Assembly: GCA_951799405.1 (NCBI GenBank)
Contig: OX637339.1
Span: 13,764,001 to 13,828,000, forward strand
DNA: 64,000 nucleotides
Source of the DNA: Agapetus fuscipes
Taxonomy: Eukaryota > Arthropoda > Insecta > Trichoptera > Glossosomatidae
Direction of reading: 5' to 3'
The notes under the pieces are model-generated. The model was not told the DNA's origin, did not search any database, and saw only the letters and a list, made by a program, of their open reading frames with translations. Positions 52,619 to 63,047 of the stretch are shown in pieces. The position numbers were made by a program, and so were the translations under genes. Each line of letters begins with the position of its first letter. The stretch's first letter is position 1.

Positions 52619-52631
52619 AAATATGTAACAT

Positions 52632-52925
52632 AACTCCCAATACAGTGCAACTTCTTGCCGCGTCATCCCCGAAGGGTTTCGCATGTGGTGAGTCGAACCT
52701 ATTTATTTTTACAGGTAAAGGGGCAAGCCTTATGCAATCACTTCAGTTGAAGTAGGGGTTTCCCAGTTCCCGAAGAGGGTGGTACACATTTCTTGTGAAG
52801 AGTGAGTAGGTAAACCTTGCCGGTAATTGATTTTGGCGTTAGAAAAAAAAACCGAAACGGGGAATCATTTATGACACTCTGGGTGGGATTTGAACCCGAG
52901 CTCAGGGCATTGCTCATGCTCAACC
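52632..52925 (-). mobile_element. SINE D2
   Basis: Runs from the AGTGCAACTTCTTGCC tail to a degraded tRNA head (GATTTGAACCC B-box region). Confidence 0.75.
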
Positions 52926-53199
52926 TGTATGTATGTGTCAGAAGGACCCACAGCACATAGACGCTCATACAAAGTTATATATTTTCTCAAGTGGCGTTAC
53001 ATCTTCCCGTGAAGTAAAAGCAATGGCACGACAAAACATGAACCTCTATGCCCTTGGCGTGCATAAAAGTAAATAGTTCGTTGTTAATGAAGCCATTTTT
53101 TTTTGTAATTGCATATCTCGGGTGGCACTCCATACAGGGACGTGTGTAGGGTATAGGCAAATACACTTCAGAATGAATATTTTCTTCTAATCCTTTAAC
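52926..53199. other. No recognisable feature
   Basis: No gene or repeat assigned. Confidence 0.3.
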
Positions 53200-53257
53200 C
53201 ATTCTTACAATATGGATCGTCATTGGCTAGCCTCATACCAACCTATCAAGTCAAGGA
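53200..53257 (-). repeat. Family A 5' end fragment
   Basis: Ends CAACCTATCAAGTCAAGGAA. Confidence 0.7.
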
Positions 53258-53274
53258 ATGAGTCTGAAATAGCA

Positions 53275-53540
53275 CTGCTGTGAATAGACTCAGGGCTCCC
53301 CGCAGGAGCAACACGGCCAAGTATTTGCATCGTGCCTTTTGTATTGCCGGCCCTCTGCTTTTTAATGTTTTACCACACGAGCTGACAGCTGTGGAGAGTG
53401 CAAATGTTTTTAAATCAATATTAAAGACATGTCTGTTCAGGAAGGGGCTATGGCTCTGCAGTGCCCTTGCGGTGAACTCACAAAACGGCACTAAAAATAT
53501 TGTTATATTGAATATTATTATTATCCTAACTTTTCTTTAT
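53275..53540 (+). pseudogene. LINE C-terminal fragment
   Basis: RRSNTAKYLHRAFCIAGPLL, then FNVLPHEL and VFKSILKTCLFRKGLW. The aromatic-GP-FN-LP and FK-LKT-LF order is the end of a Jockey/CR1-like ORF2. It lies directly after a truncated family A end. Confidence 0.65.
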
Positions 53541-53740
53541 TAGTAACATGAACCAACTGATGTATTACATTATTCTGACAATGCATTTATTCTGGAACTG
53601 AAAAGAATGTGAATGCGATGTACTTCTATGCATACCGTAGGTACATATTTAACAATTTGTCTTTCGTGGATTCAAGATATTCGGAACATGAAAAAAATTC
53701 AATCACCTTTTTATCACAAAATTAATTAAATTATATCTTA

Positions 53741-53838
53741 AAGCATTCAATGAAATAAAGTATATATGGGCAAACAATTATGGCGAAGCCATAGGCAGCT
53801 AGCAGCCATCCGCGCGAGAGCGCGGATTGGTCTGCTAG
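53741..53838 (+). mobile_element. Isolated Helitron 3' end
   Basis: CATTCAATGAAATAAAG, GGCGAAGCC, then a perfect hairpin ATCCGCGC-GAGA-GCGCGGAT (53808-53827) and TGGTCTGCTAG ending at 53838 before a T. Confidence 0.85.
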
Positions 53839-53899
53839 TTTAATATATTTAAATTATAAACTAGAAATTTATTTAAGTTACTTCATACACTTAAGTCAA

Positions 53900-55640
53900 A
53901 TACTTATGATGTGTATTTTCAGTGTGAAGAGATCTGATATGTGGAGAAATCAAATTAAAATAAGAAAAAACTGTATAATAAACAAAAGCAAATATATAAA
54001 CATAGATAATATAGGCAAGTAGGTACCAAAGTATAATAAAATAAAAACATACATACATATGATTTATAGAGGTCTACCAATGACAAAAAAACAATACAAG
54101 GCACAGGCAATAATATCAATTGGTATACAAATCTAATATTTTTCGAAATGTTTTTTAAGTTTATTTTTAAATACATGATAATCTTTTATATTTTTTAGTT
54201 CAGTCGGTAATTTATTAAAGTTTGTTACACCAACATAAATGAAGCTATTTTGATAATGTTTTGTGTCAAATTTTGACATTTTGAGGTTATGTTTGTATCT
54301 TGTTGAATGATTTGTTTCTAATTTTAATTGTTGTTTTTCCTTTAATATTTGCAATATGGCGTTTTTTTTTTAAATGATATCTACTGAGGGAACTTTAAAT
54401 ATTTTAAATACTAATTCAGTCGGGTAATTCGATGGTTTTTTTAATATTATCTTAATGATTAATTTTTGAATTATTTTTACAGGGTTTAATGTGTTTAAGT
54501 ATGACCCTCCCCATCCTATAATGCCGTACTGTAATATAGATTGCACAATTGCGTAGTAGACTCTTCTTAAGTTATCTATTCCAAGTATATTTCTAAGTCT
54601 TATAAATATGTATATGCACTTTCTGATTCGTTTTATCAGTTTACTAGTATGTCCTTTCCATTTTAATTTACTATCTATGTCAACGCCTAAATATCTTGTA
54701 GTATCTGTTTGCTTTAGTATTGAGCAGGTTAGATTACAATTCGTTTTATTACATTTATTTTGTTGATGAATAAATACTTTTAAATTTAGATTTAATTTAT
54801 TTTCATTAATAGAGAACGGGACAATGTAAGTTTTTTCGCTGTTGAGTGTTAACAAATTCACGTCGAACCAGTGCTTTAAATTGTCAATGTCAACATTTGC
54901 TTTATTGGTGACACTATTCCAATTTGTATCTTCGATGATAATAACTGTATCATCGGCATAGGATATTATTTTTCCGTTTAGTTTCAGTGTAAATACATCA
55001 TTGACATATAATATAAATAATAAAGGGCCTAATACAGTGCCCTGTGGTATTCCGAAATTACTAGTTTCTATTTGGCTGTACACCTCATTTATTTTGACAA
55101 CTTGAGGTCTTTGATATAGATAGCTTGTTATCCACTCGAGTGTCCTGCCTTGGAAACCGATACTTTCTAATTTTGAAGTCAATTTGTAATGAGATATGCT
55201 GTCAAAAGCTTTTTTTAAATCTATGAATATACCGATACATTTACGAGATTTGTCCAATGCATTCAGTACATAGCTAGTTAATTTAGCAATTGCATCTTGT
55301 GTGCTTCTATTTTCCATAAAACCAAACTGGTTTTCATTTATTATATTATTGCTTTTTATATATGCGTTGATTCTTCTTTTAACTATTTTTTCAAATATTT
55401 TAGCTATGTTTGATATTATAGAGATAGGTCTGTAATTTGTTATATCATCCTGTTCACCAGATTTAAATATTGGAATTATTATGGATTTTTTATATATATT
55501 TGGAAATTTTCCAGTCTCAAAACTTTTATTTATAATGTACATTAGTGGTTTTGAAATTTCTTTTTTAATGTGTTTTAGTGTATCGATAGTTATGCCATCA
55601 AATCCTGGAGATATACACAGACTAGTAGAATCATCGATGC
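53900..55640 (-). mobile_element. Jockey-like LINE, 5'-truncated
   Basis: The 3' part of ORF2 and an AT-rich 3' UTR, transcribed toward lower coordinates. The coding similarity begins at about 55625 (SPGFDGIT segment) next to a 121-bp-type repeat. The 3' end is near the Helitron end at 53838, and the exact terminus is unclear. Confidence 0.75.
54133..55625 (-). pseudogene. Reverse transcriptase of a Jockey/CR1-type LINE, one frameshift
   Basis: The main frame (54370-55542, 390 codons from its first Met) has motif A FIDLKKAFD (residues 106-114), motif B GIPQGTVLGPLLF (164-176) and motif C YADD (195-198), the catalytic aspartates of reverse transcriptase. A thumb region with YLGVDIDSKLKW follows. 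Codons upstream to about 55625 remain open (SPGFDGITIDTLKH). It ends at a T run (about 54362-54371). Immediately beyond, another frame (54133-54354) gives the expected C-terminus with FNKLPTELKNIKDYHVFK. One or two bases lost or gained in the run would explain this. Endonuclease and ORF1 are missing. Confidence 0.88.
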
Positions 55641-55765
55641 AATTCGATGACTTAATCTGTATTTACTAAAATTGATTCATGGACTTGGAATTGTTGATAG
55701 ATAACACACCATTTAGAGATGTTTATTCAAGTTCCATCTACAACAAAACTAAAAATAAAAGTCCA
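55630..55765. repeat. 121-bp-type repeat, third copy
   Basis: CATCGATGCAATTCGATGAC to CATTTAGAGATGTTTATTCA matches the unit at 39491-39590. Confidence 0.6.
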
Positions 55766-56127
55766 CGAAGTAAGACAATACAATGGGGAAGCGCTAAATT
55801 TCATTCAGAATGTTGAATAAGTGCCCGTACAACTTAGAAAGACGTGAGCAAAGTTTTACTCTAAAACAATGTCAACTGGTCAACAAAAGCACAAAGTCCC
55901 TGTTCCGAGCCGCAACAGCATCCAAGGTCAAAAAAGATGTATGCTTGAATACGATGGGAAAAGGACGAGAGGTATTGGGAATGGGGTGTGTAAGGGAAAG
56001 CAAGTGGTATGTACGATTGGAAGAAGCGCAATAAACAATTGGGTGTCGATGGATTTGAGAATGTCAATACTGAATATATGTTAGTGAAGTATGAACTTCT
56101 AGTGAAAGCGAAATGAGTAAGATTTAC
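55766..56127. other. Unclassified, left arm of an inverted repeat
   Basis: GTCCCTGTTCCGAGCCGCAA and flanks at 55880-55930 are inverted at 56390-56440. Confidence 0.5.
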
Positions 56128-56300
56128 TCAGCCTTCACAAGAAATGAGAAACAGACCCCTCGGGAGTAGGGACCACCTCTTCATTTAAAGTAGTTGACAT
56201 AATATGGTCGGCCCCATTACCTGTTGAAATAAATAGGTTCCACACGCCACAAACGATTCCATTGGGGACAACACTGTAAGTAAAGATTAGTTGCATTTGC
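56128..56300 (+). repeat. SINE D2 3' part
   Basis: Begins ACTCAGCCTTCACAAG and lacks the tRNA head. Confidence 0.7.
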
Positions 56301-56950
56301 TCGAGTTGCCTTTAGCATATTAAAGAAATTTTCCAGTTGACATTCATTTGGTCCCACTTCTATCGAAGATCGTCGATCATCATGGCTATTTTGACTTTGG
56401 ATGCTGCGGCTCGAAACAGGAACATGGTGCTTTTGTTGCAGGTTTTTCAGCCACGATGTCCTTCGGCACCCCTGAGATCTTCTCCCTCAATGTTAACCTG
56501 TATGATAAGATGAAGGATACGGTACTTTTCATTTCTCAAAATGTGACCGATGTCCATCAGCTTTATCTGCTTATAATAATGGTTGGCAGAAGCTCCTTTG
56601 TAGTGCGCATTTTATATAACACTAAATCAAAATATAAACCGGAAATATACTAAACTGTACATTAGACACCACAGATGCTAGTGGAGAACTGTGCATAGGT
56701 GGAGAGCAAAAATAAAAGCCGGGAAACGAAGTTGAACAAAAACCAGAACATTTGGTATTGGGTGCGGTTATTGGAGGGAAGCAGAACAGAAATTGGGTTA
56801 AGCGAATGCTTCTCTTGATTTTCCAATTTCCACATATGTACATAAACATTAACGGTGTTGTTCACAAGCAGCAAAGTCATGGCTCACCCGCAGCCTACAG
56901 TGAATTTTCCATACAATAATCGAGGATCCGTAGATCAGTTATCTATAATA
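56301..56950. other. Unclassified, right arm of an inverted repeat
   Basis: GGATGCTGCGGCTCGAAACA at about 56400 pairs with 55880-55930. The 101-codon frame at 56348-56653 lacks recognisable motifs. Confidence 0.3.
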
Positions 56951-57173
56951 TCTATAATCTAAGTTGCAAGGATATATTCATTTAAAGCTCTCAGATGTAT
57001 GCCCACAAACCAACAAGTGTAGTTCGCGCTTACAAATGCTGATTGTGTACTTACAAATAAAATCCAAACCTCAAATGAACATAAGCCCCACAAGTTTTGC
57101 CGACCTTCCCTGAAACAGGGGTGACATTGGCAAAGTGAACCATTTTTTACAGTATGGGTGGTCAGCCTCATAT
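56951..57173 (-). mobile_element. Family A element
   Basis: Same subfamily as 9964-10200. Its 5' end is cut at CAGCCTCATA. Confidence 0.85.
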
Positions 57174-57299
57174 ATTTTGTGAATAGCTCAGAAAAAGAGA
57201 GTGCAAATGGATTGATTTCAAATTTAAAAAAAGGCGTGTCTATTCAAGAGATGCTATGGATTGAGAAAGGTTGAAGAAGAAAAAGTTTGTCGGACTGCT

Positions 57300-57672
57300 T
57301 TTTTTCAGTGATAGATTTATGATCGATTCCCGTCAAGCCCTTTGACAGTTAATTTGGTTCAACAGATGCCAGGAAGCAATTAACAATTTATTAAAATAAA
57401 AAATAACGAATTAAACTTCACAATGTTTCAACCGGTTTCTGAGGTGGACGTCTGGACGGCCATCGGTAGATCTTACCGTACTTATTTAAAGAAGAATAAA
57501 ACATGGCGGCGCCTGAACAGCTGATCGTTGTTCCATATAAAATGGATCAGCTGTTTATACGCCGACATCTTTTATTCCGTCCTACCTTCAAAAAGGTACG
57601 GTAAGATCTACCGAGGGCCGTCGAGACTTCCACCCGGCTAAGGCTTAATACGTTGGTGAATTGCATTACTCA
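57300..57672 (+). mobile_element. SINE T3 split by a MITE
   Basis: Parts 57300-57442 (TTTGGTTCAACAGATGCC, AACCGGTTTCTG) and 57635-57672 (GTTGGTGAATTGCATTAC). Confidence 0.65.
57443..57634. mobile_element. MITE with long inverted arms and ATGGCGGCG core
   Basis: 192 bp. Arms GGTGGACGTCTGGACGGCC and GGTGGAAGTCTCGACGGCC (right end, reverse complement) continue through TCGGTAGATCTTACCGTAC to a pair of CAGCTGATC motifs. Target duplication not resolved. Confidence 0.75.
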
Positions 57673-57674
57673 CA

Positions 57675-57845
57675 CACACACACACACCACAGCGCTGCGC
57701 AGCTAACGGCCCTGCAACTTGATCAGGACATCTACTGCCAGATCACCAACACATCTGCGGCACTACAACAAGTGTCATAGACCCCAAGAGTCTCTTAAAT
57801 TTAGGGAGTCTCCCGCACAGGGTTCCTTAACAAACAGTTAAATCG
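57675..57845 (+). repeat. LINE family C 3' end
   Basis: ACAAGTGTCATAGACC and GGGAGTCTCCCGCACAGG match 15350-15500 inverted. Confidence 0.7.
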
Positions 57846-58212
57846 TGAAAGCATTGAAAACGTACTGAATGTAAAAATTTAAAAATAAAATAAATGCAAG
57901 TCTGACAAAGCAGTTCATGCCACCCATAGCGCAAAGAAAACAACAGTACCTGTTACAGCTTGTTAGTTGACAGAATGTAGGTCAAAGTTTTCCTTGCATG
58001 GCATTTGTTTTTATTATTTATTATTTTACAATAAAAATGGCGACGTCGGAAAAATTTTCGCAGACTTTGGTAAAATAAAGTGTTCTATAGCATGGCATCG
58101 GCAACTGGTTGCTAGCCCGACATGGGTAGCCTAACTGTTGCACGGCACGAGCAGACACAAAGCCGATATATTGTTAAAATTTACTTTGGGTTTAATTTAA
58201 AAAAAACAACTT
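57846..58212. other. No recognisable feature
   Basis: No gene or repeat assigned. Confidence 0.3.
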
Positions 58213-59230
58213 GACACAACTAAGCTACACATATAGTGTAACTTCTTGCCTGCGCTATCCCACAACGGGTTGCATGTGGCGATTCGAGACCTAATTATAA
58301 TTATTTTTACGGGTAAGGGGGCCGGCCTCACACCAAGCACTTTCAGTTGAAGTGGGGGTTTCCCAGCTCCCGGGGGCGTGTTCCCATTCCCCGACCTAAA
58401 AGGAATGTTTACTCAGACAAGCACACGGAAAAAATTGAATTCATCAAGTAGTTTCAGTTTTTCCATATTTACTCAAAAACTATTGACATTATAAAAAAAC
58501 GGTTTCGATACTACACTAGACAATGTATAGTTCTATAAATAGAATGAAAAAAAAAAATTCCAAAACATAGCACACACGAGAAAGTAGCTACAGAAGTGAA
58601 AAAAACGTATTTTTTTAAATATTTTTTTGTGGTCGCAATTTTTAAGTTATATATTTTGTTTAAACTTTATAATTAAGATAAAAAATTAATAAACATGCTT
58701 GATTTTTTTCATTACTGTCACTTTTTTGCTAATACCATAAAGTGTAAGAAACAATAACGGCAGATTTAGGGTATGATACTTCCGTGTGCATTTCTGAGTG
58801 AACATTCCTTTTAGGTCGGGGAATGGGAACACGCCTCCCGGGGGGCTGGTTCTCAGTTTTTGTGAAGGCTGAATACACCTTGCCTGCATTTATTTTGAGT
58901 TTGAATAGACACCGAAACGGGAAATCATTTCTGATCGAACCCTTGCTCTCGGCATGGAATGCAAGCATTGTACCAATTGAGCTATCGACCGGACTTTTTA
59001 CGAGCTTGGTCGTCGCTACCAAGCACCAATTCTCAAGCAAGACCCAGTTGCTGTAAGGCTGAATGGACCTTTTGGTGACCGGTCTTTGGTAAAGGTTTAT
59101 GAAGATTTCAACCCAGCGAAGAGGAAATTTGAAAATATAAATGGTATATTTTTTGTGCTCCGCCGGGATTTAAACCCACAAACTTCCATTTCAGAATCCG
59201 AAGTGTTACCACTGGACTACGGACCGGCTA
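58213..59230 (-). mobile_element. D1-D2 dimeric SINE, complete, interrupted by a MITE
   Basis: D2 lies at 58213-58375 and 58835-58993, D1 at 58994-59230. The junction reads CCGGACTTTTTACGAGCTTG on the plus strand. Both tRNA heads are present, with a degraded D1 B box (GGATTTAAACCC). Confidence 0.88.
58376..58834. mobile_element. Long-TIR MITE, 9-bp target duplication (Mutator-like)
   Basis: 459 bp. Arms of about 54 bp begin GCGTGTTCCCATTCCCCGAC and CTAAAAGGAATGTT follows on both, with about five mismatches. CTCCCGGGG flanks both sides (58367-58375, 58835-58843). Long arms with a 9-bp duplication fit the Mutator superfamily. The interior is AT-rich and non-coding. Confidence 0.8.
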
Positions 59231-59725
59231 CTTTTAGATAGATTATTATAGAACTAAACTTGAAAATACCGGGCCTTAGCCACAGCAAGGCGTGTCAGGG
59301 TACAGACCATAACTTATAATGTACGTAACTACAGTCACAAATTTCCGTTCTTTCATTTCATTCAGTCATAAACTTTTCCACACAAATTCGTCTTTATTTG
59401 AATTTATACATCCCATTCACGAATAATTACTTTTAACAATTTAACAATACAAATTTACATCCTTTTTCAATGTACTCATTTACATAGATAACTCCTTTTT
59501 GTCTCTCTTTGTCTCCCTCCTCCCATAACGCTGTCAGCAGGATTTTTTATCATCCCTTCTCACGGAAGGTTCCAAAGCAAAGGTTCCCAAAGTCTCCTGT
59601 TTCGTAGACTCCTTAAATAAACGGTCGGTATAATATGAGGAGAGAATGAATGATGAAAGACTGACGAAGAAAGTATATTGCTACGAACTTACCTACGTAT
59701 CCATAGAAGAGTCTGGCACTTTTGT
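59231..59725. other. Unclassified, two small RTE-like LINE scraps
   Basis: 59340-59430 (-) and 59640-59690 (+, NDERLTKKVY) align to the LINE tail. The rest is not assigned. Confidence 0.45.
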
Positions 59726-59950
59726 TTTTTTTTTTTTAAATAGATTTGTGGAAAGGAATGTAATCCACCAACTTATTTTGCCTGGCCAGTTGTCTTCATG
59801 CGAAAGCAGAAGCTTGTGTGCATGCAACGACATCTGTTGAACCAGGGTCGAAGTTATGATTAAGTGTGCTAGACGCAAGATTCGAACCAACGCTATCCGG
59901 TTCCAAATACGCTAGTCGAACAAACGCCTCTACCTCTCAGCCATAAGATC
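59726..59950 (-). mobile_element. SINE T3
   Basis: From a T run and CCACCAACTTATTTTGCC to a head with TTGGTTCGAATC (B box) and TTATGGCTGAGAGG (A-box region). Confidence 0.75.
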
Positions 59951-60127
59951 GACTGATGATGATGGTATTACGAACTACGAAATAAAAGTACCTACGCGCA
60001 CCTATATATTTACGATAGTGTGGGTAGAACCATCTGGGATTATGATCCATGATGGTAGTATAATTAAGTGCATAATCCTTGGTGGAACGCTCTGGTATTA
60101 TAATCATCCACTATGTTCGAGAGCAGT

Positions 60128-60238
60128 CGAGAACCGTCCGTATAAACACCGAAATATTTTTCACAACCTAAGGGGTGATCGAACCCTAGCCCACGGCATT
60201 AAATGCAAGCGTTCTATCACCTGAGCTGTCGAGCAGAC
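60128..60238 (-). repeat. SINE D2 head fragment
   Basis: Minus strand: CTCGACAGCTCAGGTGATAG, then GGGTTCGATCACC. Only the head and first body segment remain. Confidence 0.7.
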
Positions 60239-60242
60239 ACAC

Positions 60243-60358
60243 CTATATCTATAATCTAAGTCGCAAAGACACAGTAACACTTAAGTTTCTTAAAATATAC
60301 ATGCCCACCAGCAGACACGTGTCAGTTCATGCTTACATATGCTGCATGTTACACATGC
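60243..60358 (-). repeat. Family A 3' half
   Basis: Minus-strand 3' half, followed after ten bases by another family A copy. Confidence 0.75.
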
Positions 60359-60367
60359 AATAATATA

Positions 60368-60870
60368 CTATAATCTAAGTTGCAAGGATATATTAACATA
60401 AGAATCATATTAAATGCATTCCCATAAGCAGACATGTATACGTTCACGCTTACACATCGCACGTTTAATAATAAAGAGAAATAACTAAAAAATTGTGAAA
60501 ATCGAGATTTTGTAATAAAACGCAAGAACAATGCGAGAAGAATAGGTAGAATGCGACAGCCGCTAGCCGTTCAATTTGGACGAATATGACCGAGATAAAA
60601 CATCGGCCGCCTTTTTCATCCCATACAACTTGTACTGGTTGTCTGAACTTCAAACGTGATTTCCCGACATTCTTATTTTTTGAGTTATTGCTCTTTATTA
60701 TTAAGCGTGCGTCATGCTGCACGTGGACTTACAACACAAAAACCCAATTTAAAATGAACATAAGCCCTGCAACTGTTGCCGACCTTCCCTGACACAGGTG
60801 TAACATTTGGGAAAGTGCACCATTGTTTACAGCATGGGGGGTCAGCCTCATACCAACCTATAAGTCGAGG
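60368..60870 (-). mobile_element. Family A element split by a MITE
   Basis: Parts 60368-60456 and 60713-60870. Joining them with one CA restores the TACACATGCTGCACGTGG segment of the family. Confidence 0.85.
60457..60712. mobile_element. TA-type MITE, copy 2
   Basis: 256 bp, opposite orientation to 1447-1695, with ends TCGCACGTTTAATAATAAAG and (reverse complement) ACGCACGCTTAATAATAAAG. CA flanks both sides instead of TA. Confidence 0.78.
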
Positions 60871-61164
60871 AACAGGTAAAATAAAATAAAATAAATAATA
60901 TAAACCACAAGAAACAAAATGGTAAGAAGTCTTTGATGCAAAATACTTTGGGAAGCTTTGCTCTAAAAGGCAAGGGTCGCAGGAAAAGTGTAGCCTGAAA
61001 ACTTTTTACAATTTGGGGCCGTACGTGAATCAACTGGTAATGATGCGAAACAATGCTGGCGGCTAACTGGGCCGAGCTCCGATACAAGAGGACGATGAAG
61101 ACATAAAAACTGTCTACGCCCGTGGAGCAACCGGGTTTATTTCAATGCAGGGGGGGAGTGTAGA
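60871..61164. other. Unclassified; possible LTR-retrotransposon 3' end
   Basis: GCAGGGGGGGAGTGTAGAG at 61146-61164 resembles a polypurine tract followed by TGT, as at the start of an LTR, but family A follows directly. Speculative. Confidence 0.3.
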
Positions 61165-61470
61165 GATATCTATAATCTAAGCTGCAAAGATGTGTTAACA
61201 TTTAAGGCTTATATCAAATGCATGCCCACATACGATACAAGTAAATGCAGGTTCGCGCCTTTCTACATGTGTGCATACAAATACAAAAATAAAATAAACT
61301 TTACTTGTACATAAACCTTGCAACTCCCGCCGCCTTTCCCTAAAACCGGGGTGACAGCAGACACGTGTAAGTTTGTGCTAACAAATGCTGCACGTGTAAT
61401 AACAAATCCAAATATCCATGCATCTTTAGCCGATCTTTCCCTGAAACAGGGATGACATATGCAAAGTATC
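61165..61470 (-). repeat. Two partial family A copies in tandem
   Basis: 61165-61355 and 61356-61470 each contain the ACAAATGCTGCA-type and CCCTAAAACC/CCCTGAAACAGGG segments. Confidence 0.7.
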
Positions 61471-61479
61471 ATATCTAAT

Positions 61480-61530
61480 CATAGATTAGATATAAATCTT
61501 AAATATTAATATTTCCCTGCAACTTAAATT
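61480..61530 (+). repeat. Family A 3' end fragment
   Basis: TTAAATATTAATATTTCCC and CTGCAACTTAAATTATAGA. Confidence 0.55.
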
Positions 61531-62189
61531 ATAGATTCTATCGAGATGGATATCTTAAAAAAAAACAATGCTCATAATTTTGGACTCCCCCATTTTTTTA
61601 GATTTTCAATTGAAAAATGTCCTAAAGATCAACAAAAAATCAAGGATTTTCCAACTTTTAAAAAATTACCGACTGAGATAAGAACATATAAAAATCAATT
61701 TTAAATTCATAGTGCCGTAAAGATCCCACAGTCTTTATTACTTTCCAGGGATAAATCCCCTATAGAAAATATCCAGCTTCCTTCCATCAGGTATGGAGGT
61801 GCGTTCCCCTACAGACGATAGCTCGACACTCAGCGTTCTCGAATGCCAGTTTAGAGAGTGAATACAGGATTTAGAGCTCATTCCAATCGGTCGGAATCTG
61901 GATTGGGAAAGGAAAGTAGGAAAAATGAGGAATCCTGTATTAAACTGAGAGGACTACAACTAACAGAAATTAAAATTTGAGGTTTTCAACACGCCATTTA
62001 TAATATTTGGTACAATTTACAAATGCCGACAACACAACCTTCCCGCTGGGAGGTCGTACAAAAAAGGAAAAGAGGTTATAAAAAATGTGACATTAGACGC
62101 ATAAAGGCTTCTTCTACTTCTTTCTACTTGCAATGGCTATTACAGCTATATTTCATCTATCTTGTATTTTAACAAGCTGTCGGGCTCAA
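61531..62189. other. No recognisable feature
   Basis: No gene or repeat assigned. Confidence 0.3.
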
Positions 62190-62455
62190 TTCAGACCAAC
62201 AATTATTTTCACAGTTAAGGTAGCCAGCCTTACGCAAGCCACTTAATTTGAACTTTGAAGGGTGGATTTCCATGCTTCCGAGTGAATTGGTACTCATTTC
62301 TTTTGAAGGCTGAGTAAGCCTTGCCGGTATTTTATTTCGAGTTTTTAAATAAACACCGAAAAGGGAAATCATTTCTGACACCGGCGGGATTTGAACCCTA
62401 GCCCTCGGCGTGGAATGCAAGCATTCCACCAAGTATCGAACTGGATACGTGAAAA
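62190..62455 (-). mobile_element. SINE D2
   Basis: Near-complete: minus-strand B box GGGTTCAAATCCC, body ATGATTTCCCTTTTCGG, end CTGTGAAAATAATTG. Confidence 0.8.
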
Positions 62456-62520
62456 ATTCAAGCTTTTCATAATTGCAAATTAAGGTTAACTTTAAAATCG
62501 ATTTAACTTCTCGGATTCAC

Positions 62521-62560
62521 GACGCGACGTTTTGTTGGCATCGTAGCCAACGTCTTCAAG
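62521..62560 (-). other. Structured motif with GTTGGC/GCCAAC stem
   Basis: Minus strand: CTTGAAGAC, GTTGGC, TACGAT, GCCAAC, AAAACGTCGCG. The stem is a perfect 6 bp. Confidence 0.5.
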
Positions 62561-63047
62561 AGGCACCCTTTCTGCACGACGATTAAGGATTTTCACAAAA
62601 CGTTGATTAACACCGGTTTCCGAAATGATTCGAAAAAGATTTGTAAATTGCAAACTTCTTTCCTTTTTTTTGTTAATAAAGAAGAAAATAAAAAACTTGT
62701 AAAGATTCACCCTTGCATGCTATGCATGGGTAAACATGCATGTTGAATGTTGAAGGTTGAGCGAACGTCTGTGGTACAGAATAAAAGCATTACGTCATCA
62801 GGCTTGCAGCATCCATGGACCGCCAAGTATGAAAACCATAAAAATGACAATCTCATCTTTTTGTTCACTATCTCACATCACATTCTTCTGAGAAATTTCT
62901 CCTCATATCAAAACCTTCATGTTACAAAGTTCCATCCGACTAAAATGTATCAAGGACTTGTGGAGTGGAAGCAAAAACATTGTAATTCAAAAGTATGTCA
63001 ATTACACGTTTGGTATGAATCTTTTAACAGTTATATATCTGCGAGAA
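62561..63047. other. No recognisable feature
   Basis: The 145-codon frame at 62747-63184 runs into a SINE and has no motifs. I do not call it a gene. Confidence 0.3.

Noticed and set aside
56348..56653. 101-codon plus-strand frame
   Set aside because: Crosses one arm of an inverted repeat and has no family signal.
61146..61164. Firm LTR retrotransposon call from a polypurine-like tract
   Set aside because: Family A begins directly after it and no LTR or coding region is seen. Too weak on its own.
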